Assembly (NCBI GenBank): GCA_048058975.1
Contig: JBLLNP010000001.1
Location: 62,001 to 126,000, forward strand
Direction of reading: 5' to 3'
Source: RHLJ01 sp048058975
GTDB taxonomy: Bacteria; Bacteroidota; Rhodothermia; Balneolales; Balneolaceae
DNA: 64,000 nucleotides
Position numbers and translations under genes: made by a program
Shown: in pieces, positions 1 through 7,352 of the stretch
Layout of the letters: each line of letters starts with the position of its first letter
Numbering within the stretch: the stretch's first letter is position 1
The notes under the pieces: model-generated
Seen by the model: only the letters and a program-made list of their open reading frames with translations
Databases searched by the model: none
Told to the model about the DNA's origin: nothing

Positions 1-1
1 A

Positions 2-3000
2 GGAGTAATAACCCGTTCTATGCGAGGAGGACCTGATGATGATGCATCCGGCTTTGGATATTTAGATATTGTTGGTGATTCTTTATACAACGCAGATTGG
101 CCTTCACCTAGCGCTACATTGAGAGATAGTCTCATAGACTTCGAAATTGATACTCAACCTGATGAGTTCTTTTTTAATGTTGGAGGAAAAAGCGGAAAAT
201 TTATGTTTAAAACGGATGGATCAGTAATGCAATTTCCTCAGTCTGACTTAAACATTGCATATGGTAATGGCATCTTTACGATAACAGATTCTGATGGGAC
301 CAAGTATATCTTTTCTGATACTGAGACTACTACCCAAACAGGTTCATTCTATGGGAACCCGGGTCCATATATATCATCCTGGTTTTTGAGTAGAGTTGAA
401 TCAGCAAAGGGAGAACATTTTGTTGAGTTTAACTATTCAAATCCAACATCGGTTTTACACGAATATGGAATTACTATGGAGAAAAGATACCCGGAACATC
501 CTACTTCATTTCAATGCAACGAAGATGATACTCAGGTTACGTCACTAAATAGAGTTACAAATAGCACTATTTATCTGGAAAGTATAGTCACTGAAAAAGA
601 AACAGTGACATTTTTAAGATCGGATAGAGACGACGCTCTTAATCCAAATAATTCAGCCAAACAGGAAGAACGTTTAGATACAATCAAGGTATTTTCGGAT
701 GGAAGTTTATTGGAGCAGCATATATTAGATTATAGCTATTTCAATGGAAGTGGAGACAAATACAAATCCAGGTTACGCCTTGATTCAGTATATAAAAAAA
801 GTGCAAATGGAAACGAACTTCCACCTTATACATTTGAATATAATAGTACCAGTTTACCTTCAAGAATTTCATTTGCGAAAGACCATTGGGGGTTTTACAA
901 TGGCGCGGTCTCAAATGAGACCGGGAAATTAATACCAGATTTTATTGGCCTGGGGATTACTTATCTGGATGGCGCTAATCGTGAAGTGAATGATAACTAC
1001 AACAAGGCAGGTATTCTTACCAAAATTACGTATCCAACCGGAGGCTCCTCAAGCTTTACCTATGAGTCTAACACCTATAGTAAAATCGGAAATCAGTCGC
1101 TTCAAGATGATGTTATCATCACAAACGAATCAGAATCGGTACAATCTACTAGTAGTACGGAAGTTGTAAAAAGCTTTACGATTACAGAAAACCAGACTAT
1201 ACGATTAATATATCGTTTTGATGATCCTAATAATATTGGATTTTCCATAGCCTCAATTGAACTAAGAGAAAATGACAATACGGGAATCTATAATGATATG
1301 TATAATATTAATGAAGCTGACTCTGATATAACCAGGTACTTTGAGCTTGCTGCAGGAACATATAAAATTGTTGCAAAAGGAGATGCAAATGTAACATCTA
1401 ACAATTCGGCTTTTTTCTTTACCACTTCAACACAGCCTGTAACAAATAAAAAAGCAGGAGGAGTTCGAATTCAACAAGTAACCACAGCTGATGGAATTAC
1501 AGGTACTCCGGATATAGTTACCACATACAGCTATGCACTCAAAGATAGTTCTTCGGTATCAAGTGGAGTAATTTCTATGTTTCCGGATTATTATGGATAT
1601 ACCGATGATGGTGGCATACAGGATGTGTGTAGCTACAGTTTTCTTACAAGTACATCATTTGTTCCACTAGGAATTACTCAAGGATCTTATGTAGGATACC
1701 GCGAAGTTAAAGAAGAAAAATCTGATACGGACGGATATACCTGGTCGTATTTTAAAGCGGCAGATGAAGTTGGTGATCGTGTAATAGGCGGTGGAGGTTG
1801 GCCCTACCTTTCTGAAAGCAGAGATTATTTACGAGGCTACCTGATAAAAGAAGATCAGTTTTCTGCATCGGGGATTCCAAAAAAATCTATGGAAAATCAG
1901 TTTGAGGTAGTCCATAGCGAGGATAGTGTTAAAGTACTGAGATACAGAATATTTAACGTTAATACCGATAGTACAGGAAGTTTTGGTGGGGGACTTAAAA
2001 AGTTTATCAGGTACGAGGCCTATGCTTCAACCACTTCATGGCTAAAGCAAACCGGGATTGTCAATAAAATATATGACGAATCTGGCGCTAATTATTTCAC
2101 AACCTCGGTTAACTACGAGTATGACGCTACCTCAACAACATTACAACCTACTAAAGTAACCGAGAAAAACTCAGACTCTACTAAGGTTAGGATAACCAAG
2201 TATAAATTCGCCCATCAGGAATATTCCGATATGGCCGATTCCAACATGCTCAGTCAACCCTATTCGGTAACTGTGGAAAACAACACCGGAGATGTACTCT
2301 CCAAAAACTGGACTGTCTGGAGCAATCAAACTTCAGGAAATTCTAACTGGAATGTACGTTCGGTTTGGGAATGGGTTGGCAATGGAAGCCCTGCTGACAC
2401 CACGGCCCCAGCCGACACCACAGGCTCCGAAGTATTAAAAGTACAAGAGGTTACCAAATACGATTCCTACGGCAATCCGCTGATTGTAAAAAATGCGAAA
2501 GGAAATGAAACCCGGTTTTTCTTTGGAACCAATGATTCCACATTGGTAAACAGCCCGAATGGAGTAAACGGAACCCCGGGAGTATATCTGACCGGGATTC
2601 AGAAATCCCAGAATGGGGCTGATGCCATTCCAACAAGTGGAAACCGCCCATCTTCAGGAGATGACCTGTTTTCAGAAGCTTTATATGATAACCTTGGCAG
2701 GCTAATCACAATAAAGGATGAAAATAATAAATCACAGGAATTTACTTATGATTCAATGAACCGCCTGCAAGCTGTTTACAACCAAAATAGAGAACTGGTT
2801 AATTCAACTAATTATTTTTATTCATCCGAAGAAACCGGGAATTTTAATTCTAATTCTCCGAACGCAATAACTGCCTTTACTCCTGATGAAAATACTGATT
2901 ATAGTTTTGCAAGCTCCTCGGGATGGACAAGTAGTGGAGACTTTGCATTCAATATATCTTATCAAGGCGAAACCACCATGAGGCTTGGAGCAAATTCGAC

Positions 3001-6000
3001 TGGCGGGTGGAGTTATGTTCGAAGATATATAGGTACAGATGATTTTTTGAGTAAAGTGGATTTTTACCCTACATCCACAACAGATGCGAATGCGTATGTG
3101 CATGAAATTTTTGCAGGCAGCGAACGCTTTATTGTTCGATATAATGGAACATCAGATCGTTTTGATGTATATCATAAATATTCTGATGGTACCAATGGAT
3201 GGGATTTTAGTGCGTTCGAAATAGACGCGCCTCCCAATACATGGTACACTATAGAAGTAGAAAAAGATAAAAATGGTACGTTCAGAGCATGGGTATATCC
3301 CAAGAATGGTACAAGGAATAGCCATGGAGATATGTATGAACTATCTGGTTTTTCTTCAATAGGATCTTATGTACGTTTTTTTAGTAAAGTCGATCATATT
3401 TACTTTGCAAACTATAGTGTTACAAAAGGCACCAAATCCATCACCTACCTCGACGGCCTTGGTCGGCCGATCCAAAGTCAGACCCGCGCCGCCGATGGAA
3501 CAGCCATTGTAACCGGAACGCTGTACGATGTGCAGGGCAGGGCACATATTGCCAGTCGCCCCATTGAGCTGGATGTAAGCAGCTACACCAACGGCTATGT
3601 AAACGATTTATGGGGAACCGGCTTTACGGCGGGAGCAGGAGCTGCACTGCCTACGAACAGCGAAATCTACCAATACTACGATACCGGGTTCAGTGGCACC
3701 ACCGACGCCCAATATGCTTATACCCAAACCCAGTTCGAAAACAGTCCGCTAAGCCGGCCTGTGGCTGCCGGAAATGCGGCTGCAGCGCTTCGGATCGGGC
3801 AGAATGATTCAAATATGGAATATGGCCTGAACAGCGGTACCGAAGACTTCTCCGGTTTTATGGATCATCAACTAAGCAAAACCACTTCCATCGACCCGAA
3901 CGGAAATCATACCTTCAACTTTACCGATGGATGGGGCAATACCATTGCCTCGGGGGTAAACATGGATCCCTCAGGTACTGCGGTTGACAGCCTTACAAGA
4001 AGCTCTGCCGACCTGGTAACCGAGTTCCAGTACGACCTGCGCAACCAGCTAAAGCAGGTGAAAGACCCACGCGGACTTACCACCGACTACACCTACAACC
4101 AGCGCGGACAGCTGGTAGAAAAGGCCATGCCGGATAAAGACGATCCGGATAATTACCGCTACGATAGCAATGGCAACCTGCGCTTTGTGCAAAGCGCCAA
4201 GCATAAAAATAATGGCAGTACAACCTTATTGATTGATCAGGAAGAAGAAGGAACGTACAACCTGACTATGCCCGGTGATGGGGTAGTAGAGTTTGATGTT
4301 GCTATGCAGGTAAGCGGAGAGCCGGAAGTACGCTATAAATTCGGTTATACCGATGGAAATGCGCTATACAACAATGTATTTGATGCCTGGGAAACCAGTG
4401 GATCAGGAACCATTCCTATTGGGAAAGGGAACTACAAGCTCGAAGTAACCGAAGAATCCAGTGGGTATCCGTTTACATTTCTCCACGACCTGGAGTTTAA
4501 ACCCTACAAATTCACTTACAGCAACTACGATGAACTGAGCCGTATCACCGAAACCGGGGAATATTATGGTACCTCCAGTTTTTCTTCTGTTAATGCAGAA
4601 AACGATATTACCGGAAGTAACATCCCCATGCAGAAATTCCACTATGGAGAGGCCAGCGCCAAAACCGGAGCCAACAACACCAAAGGCCGCCTTTCGAAGG
4701 TAGAATACCGCGACTTACACGACGATAATCTATGGGGAATCACCTGGTACAGCTACAACACGCAGGGACTGGTGGAATGGATCATCCAGGATCTGCCCGG
4801 AGGTGTGATGGGCGAGAAAAAGATTGAGTACGTATATGATGAACTCGGCCGCATGACGGAAATGAAATACCAGTCAGGCACCGCCAGCGAAGATTACTAC
4901 TTCCGCTACAGCTACGATGAGCTGGGAAGACTTTCCAAAACCGAAAGCCGCAACGATCCCGCAGGAAGCTGGAATGAAGATGCCACCTATGCGTACTTCG
5001 CTGATGGGCAGGTTGAACAAGTAGTGCTTGGGAATTCCCCTGCACAGTCGGTAGACTACACCTATGGAAGTGAAGGATGGCTTGATAAAATCAATGACCC
5101 AACTTCCTTGGGCACAGATCGCTTTGGCCAATCCCTGAGCTATAACCATAACGGCAACATAAGTAGTGTTACCTGGAACCAGAGCATGAACAGCGGTGCT
5201 AAGACCTATACTTACACCTACGACCGCGCCAACCGTTTAACGGTAGCGAATCAATCTTCAGGAAACGCCTGGGATGTAACCTACGCTTATGACAAAAACG
5301 GAGGGATCACCGATATTGATCGCAAGAACAACAATGGGGGAACCGAGAGTGAGTACGAGATCAGTATGGAAACAGGTTCAGGGGCTTCTAACCGTATCGA
5401 TAATATTATCGATTGGCTCATTCTGGAGCAGGTCTATCCCGAGTACGATGCGAACGGAAATATGACCAAAAATCCGCTATATCCCGTAAAACTAACGAAT
5501 GCCCGCTACGACTCACGGAATTTGCCATACCTCTTATCAGGAGCGAGCAGTACCGTGTATCATACCTACGATGCCGACGGGCAAAGAGTCTCCAAAAAAG
5601 AAGGAAGCACCACTACCTCCTACATTCGCGGAGCAGACGGACAAACCATTGCTGTGTATGAAAATGGGTCCATTGATAAGTGGAACATACTTTCCGTTGG
5701 AGATGTGGTAGGAACGGTTACTTCCGGTGGAGCTAAAGAATACTTTGTGAAAGATCACTTAGGTTCTACAAGAACGGTGGTAAACAGCTCCGGTACAGCA
5801 ATCGCCTACTTTGATTTCTACCCCTACGGAAAACTCATGCCCGGCAGGCACACCACCTCCAACGACGACCGCTACAAATTCACGGGGCATGAACTTGACA
5901 CCGAAGCAGGACTTGATCTTTCCTACGCCGGAGCGAGATACCTCGACTCGGAAATCGGAACCTGGCTTAGTATTGATCCGCTGGCGGATTCATATCCTGG

Positions 6001-6649
6001 TTGGAGTCCGTATAATTATACCATGGGGAATCCTATAAACATGATTGATCCAAGTGGGATGAGCCCTAATCATATTGCAACTAATATAATTAATAGAGAG
6101 ACAAATGAAGTTTACATAATAGATGATGGATATGACTTTGATTTTGAAGTAAGCGATGAGGAGTTTATAAAAATTAAACAGGAAGGAGATATAAAAGCTT
6201 CTCCGACAGCTTATACCAGATGGTACTATACTGCTGTTGGCTATGATTTGAAATCATATAGTGGGGATACTTGGTTTGATAGATTTATGCAATCAATATA
6301 TAACGATGTCGCAGGGGATATATTTATTGAAGCAAGTCAGGGTAATTACAATAGAGCTATAGTAATTACTGCAGAACACTTTTTGAGACTAAAGCAACTC
6401 AAGAAAATTATTGAAATGAACCCAAATGGTAAAATTCCAGGAACTGAACAAGGGGGAGGAAAATTTAAGAATCTTGAAGGGCTATTGCCTGCCCAAGATA
6501 ATAATGGTAATGTCATTACTTATCAAAAATATGATATTAACCCCAAAACAGGCTTAAGAAGAGATGGAGAAAGGATGATTAGAGGAAGTGATGGTAGAGT
6601 TTATTATACTCCAGATCATTACAAATCTTTCATGGAAATTAAGGATTAA
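2..6649 (+). CDS. RHS/YD-repeat polymorphic toxin, 5' partial, barnase-like C-terminal tip
   Basis: The frame is open to the left edge, so the N-terminus lies outside the window; residue numbers here count from the ATG at 20 (2,209 residues). The first ~850 residues resemble the beta-rich N-terminal region of Bacteroidota RHS proteins. YD-type repeats follow (such as YDSMNRL and YDRANRL), interrupted at about 935-1135 by an AT-rich, lectin-like insertion. The RHS-associated core lies at about 1850-2014, with VKDHLGSTR near 1912 and ending in DPSGM (2010-2014). Such shells encapsulate a C-terminal toxin that is cleaved after the core and used against neighbouring cells. The last ~195 residues are unrelated to the core and end in a ribonuclease domain (separate entry). 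GC content changes sharply at the insertion and at the tip, as expected of modular exchange. The export route cannot be seen here. Very confident on family; the intact N-terminus is not visible. Confidence 0.93.
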   Translation, partial: GVITRSMRGGPDDDASGFGYLDIVGDSLYNADWPSPSATLRDSLIDFEIDTQPDEFFFNVGGKSGKFMFKTDGSVMQFPQSDLNIAYGNGIFTITDSDGTKYIFSDTETTTQTGSFYGNPGPYISSWFLSRVESAKGEHFVEFNYSNPTSVLHEYGITMEKRYPEHPTSFQCNEDDTQVTSLNRVTNSTIYLESIVTEKETVTFLRSDRDDALNPNNSAKQEERLDTIKVFSDGSLLEQHILDYSYFNGSGDKYKSRLRLDSVYKKSANGNELPPYTFEYNSTSLPSRISFAKDHWGFYNGAVSNETGKLIPDFIGLGITYLDGANREVNDNYNKAGILTKITYPTGGSSSFTYESNTYSKIGNQSLQDDVIITNESESVQSTSSTEVVKSFTITENQTIRLIYRFDDPNNIGFSIASIELRENDNTGIYNDMYNINEADSDITRYFELAAGTYKIVAKGDANVTSNNSAFFFTTSTQPVTNKKAGGVRIQQVTTADGITGTPDIVTTYSYALKDSSSVSSGVISMFPDYYGYTDDGGIQDVCSYSFLTSTSFVPLGITQGSYVGYREVKEEKSDTDGYTWSYFKAADEVGDRVIGGGGWPYLSESRDYLRGYLIKEDQFSASGIPKKSMENQFEVVHSEDSVKVLRYRIFNVNTDSTGSFGGGLKKFIRYEAYASTTSWLKQTGIVNKIYDESGANYFTTSVNYEYDATSTTLQPTKVTEKNSDSTKVRITKYKFAHQEYSDMADSNMLSQPYSVTVENNTGDVLSKNWTVWSNQTSGNSNWNVRSVWEWVGNGSPADTTAPADTTGSEVLKVQEVTKYDSYGNPLIVKNAKGNETRFFFGTNDSTLVNSPNGVNGTPGVYLTGIQKSQNGADAIPTSGNRPSSGDDLFSEALYDNLGRLITIKDENNKSQEFTYDSMNRLQAVYNQNRELVNSTNYFYSSEETGNFNSNSPNAITAFTPDENTDYSFASSSGWTSSGDFAFNISYQGETTMRLGANSTGGWSYVRRYIGTDDFLSKVDFYPTSTTDANAYVHEIFAGSERFIVRYNGTSDRFDVYHKYSDGTNGWDFSAFEIDAPPNTWYTIEVEKDKNGTFRAWVYPKNGTRNSHGDMYELSGFSSIGSYVRFFSKVDHIYFANYSVTKGTKSITYLDGLGRPIQSQTRAADGTAIVTGTLYDVQGRAHIASRPIELDVSSYTNGYVNDLWGTGFTAGAGAALPTNSEIYQYYDTGFSGTTDAQYAYTQTQFENSPLSRPVAAGNAAAALRIGQNDSNMEYGLNSGTEDFSGFMDHQLSKTTSIDPNGNHTFNFTDGWGNTIASGVNMDPSGTAVDSLTRSSADLVTEFQYDLRNQLKQVKDPRGLTTDYTYNQRGQLVEKAMPDKDDPDNYRYDSNGNLRFVQSAKHKNNGSTTLLIDQEEEGTYNLTMPGDGVVEFDVAMQVSGEPEVRYKFGYTDGNALYNNVFDAWETSGSGTIPIGKGNYKLEVTEESSGYPFTFLHDLEFKPYKFTYSNYDELSRITETGEYYGTSSFSSVNAENDITGSNIPMQKFHYGEASAKTGANNTKGRLSKVEYRDLHDDNLWGITWYSYNTQGLVEWIIQDLPGGVMGEKKIEYVYDELGRMTEMKYQSGTASEDYYFRYSYDELGRLSKTESRNDPAGSWNEDATYAYFADGQVEQVVLGNSPAQSVDYTYGSEGWLDKINDPTSLGTDRFGQSLSYNHNGNISSVTWNQSMNSGAKTYTYTYDRANRLTVANQSSGNAWDVTYAYDKNGGITDIDRKNNNGGTESEYEISMETGSGASNRIDNIIDWLILEQVYPEYDANGNMTKNPLYPVKLTNARYDSRNLPYLLSGASSTVYHTYDADGQRVSKKEGSTTTSYIRGADGQTIAVYENGSIDKWNILSVGDVVGTVTSGGAKEYFVKDHLGSTRTVVNSSGTAIAYFDFYPYGKLMPGRHTTSNDDRYKFTGHELDTEAGLDLSYAGARYLDSEIGTWLSIDPLADSYPGWSPYNYTMGNPINMIDPSGMSPNHIATNIINRETNEVYIIDDGYDFDFEVSDEEFIKIKQEGDIKASPTAYTRWYYTAVGYDLKSYSGDTWFDRFMQSIYNDVAGDIFIEASQGNYNRAIVITAEHFLRLKQLKKIIEMNPNGKIPGTEQGGGKFKNLEGLLPAQDNNGNVITYQKYDINPKTGLRRDGERMIRGSDGRVYYTPDHYKSFMEIKD
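6059..6649 (+). other. Variable toxin tip: barnase/RNase Sa-like ribonuclease domain
   Basis: This is the coding segment after the RHS core, clearly more AT-rich than the core. Residues 2137-2209 align by eye with barnase: GGGKFKNLEGLLP (2145-2157) matches the barnase stretch with IGG, F, N, EG and LP; YDIN (2171-2174), two arginines (Arg2180 or 2181 and Arg2185) and DHYKSF (2199-2204) match the active-site strands. His2200 corresponds to catalytic His102. The position of the general base Glu73 is Lys2170 here (codon AAA at 6527-6529). The fold assignment is supported independently by the adjacent barstar-like gene. The expected activity is endoribonuclease cleavage of RNA in a target cell, but the Glu to Lys change leaves catalytic competence open. 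Confidence 0.85.
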
Positions 6650-6650
6650 G

Positions 6651-7001
6651 ATGGAAAAATATTTCGAAAACAATGACTACTACATTGCCTCTATTGATGG
6701 CATAAAATGTAAATCTGTAGAAATTTTTTTAACTGAAATTGGTCATGCCTTTAGTTTCCCAAGATATTACGGGAAAAATATGGATGCTTTACATGATTGC
6801 CTAACTGATCTAATCTGGATTAAAAAGGATAACTACTTATTGATAATAAACAATTATGAATCATTCCTAAGTGACGATCAAACAATAAAAGAGGAAATCA
6901 ATGATTTTTTAAAGGAGATTGCTGATGATTGGATAAACTATGATGGAAGTGATAATGATGAAAGTCGGAAAAAATCAGATTTTGTAATAATTCATAATTA
7001 G
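6651..7001 (+). CDS. Barstar-family immunity protein
   Basis: A 116-residue acidic protein starting one base after the toxin stop codon. The ATG at 6651 is preferred to an upstream in-frame ATG at 6588 inside the toxin gene, because the barstar fold starts here and AAGGA (6641-6645) sits just upstream. The signature FPRYYGKNMDALHDCLTDL (residues 37-55) matches the barstar helix that plugs the barnase active site: Tyr39/Tyr40, Asp45 and Asp49 correspond to barstar Tyr29/Tyr30, Asp35 and Asp39. Barstar Trp38 is His48 here. By family, it binds and inhibits the cognate ribonuclease tip in the cytoplasm and so protects the producer and its kin. The tight linkage to the tip implies translation with the toxin. 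Low GC matches the toxin tip, so the two probably move together. Confidence 0.9.
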   Translation: MEKYFENNDYYIASIDGIKCKSVEIFLTEIGHAFSFPRYYGKNMDALHDCLTDLIWIKKDNYLLIINNYESFLSDDQTIKEEINDFLKEIADDWINYDGSDNDESRKKSDFVIIHN

Positions 7002-7052
7002 CCCTAACTAGCCCCTAACTAGCCCCTAACTAGCGCAATCGTCCGCTTGTGC
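7001..7052 (+). repeat. Three 10-11-bp tandem repeats plus an imperfect hairpin after the immunity gene
   Basis: From the last base of the barstar stop codon, the unit GCCCCTAACTA is repeated three times (the first copy lacks one C) to about 7033. An imperfect inverted repeat follows, GCGCAA (7033-7038) with TTGTGC (7047-7052), allowing one G-U pair. The repeats carry TAA and TAG. Nothing here is coding. It may be a scar of tip/immunity cassette exchange or replication slippage; this is inference. Confidence 0.6.
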
Positions 7053-7078
7053 AGGAAAGGCTAACAACTAATTAAAAC

Positions 7079-7113
7079 AAAAGGCATGAGGTTTCGATCT
7101 TGTGCCTTTTTTT
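7079..7113 (+). terminator. Rho-independent terminator of the RHS-immunity unit
   Basis: The 8-bp stem AAAAGGCA (7079-7086) / TGCCTTTT (7103-7110) has a 16-base loop and is followed by more T residues to 7113. It lies about 80 bases past the immunity stop and before the oppositely oriented tRNA. Confidence 0.7.
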
Positions 7114-7178
7114 GTTGGTGGTTGGGCTAATTCAACATTCATAATTCAATAATTTATAATTCCCGAAGGGAAAAAATG

Positions 7179-7251
7179 TGTCCCCTCCGGGACTCGAACC
7201 CAGATCTAGAGCTTAGGAGGCTCCTATTCTATCCTGTTGAACTAAAGGGAC
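7179..7251 (-). tRNA. tRNA-Arg (anticodon CCU)
   Basis: Read on the minus strand, the 73 bases fold into a full cloverleaf. The acceptor is GTCCCTT with AGGGGAC and discriminator A, the D stem is GTTC/GAAT, the anticodon stem is GGAGC/GCTCT with loop CTCCTAA, and the T stem is CTGGG/CCCGG around TTCGAGT. The anticodon CCT reads AGG arginine codons. CCA is not encoded. It stands alone, in opposite orientation to both neighbours. Confidence 0.93.
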
Positions 7252-7352
7252 ATCAAATATTCGCGTCTAAGATACGTATGTTGATGTAACAAGGCATCGG
7301 TTTTTTAGTAGAAGGCCTCATTTCACTTGGTTCAATAATTATACACTCGGTT

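Noticed and set aside
4782..5149. Antisense frames of 87-91 residues inside the RHS gene
   Set aside because: They mirror the GC-rich YD-repeat region, have no start context and no recognisable domain.
7001..7034. CRISPR-like array
   Set aside because: The units are only 10-11 bases and have no spacers; no cas gene is present in the window.
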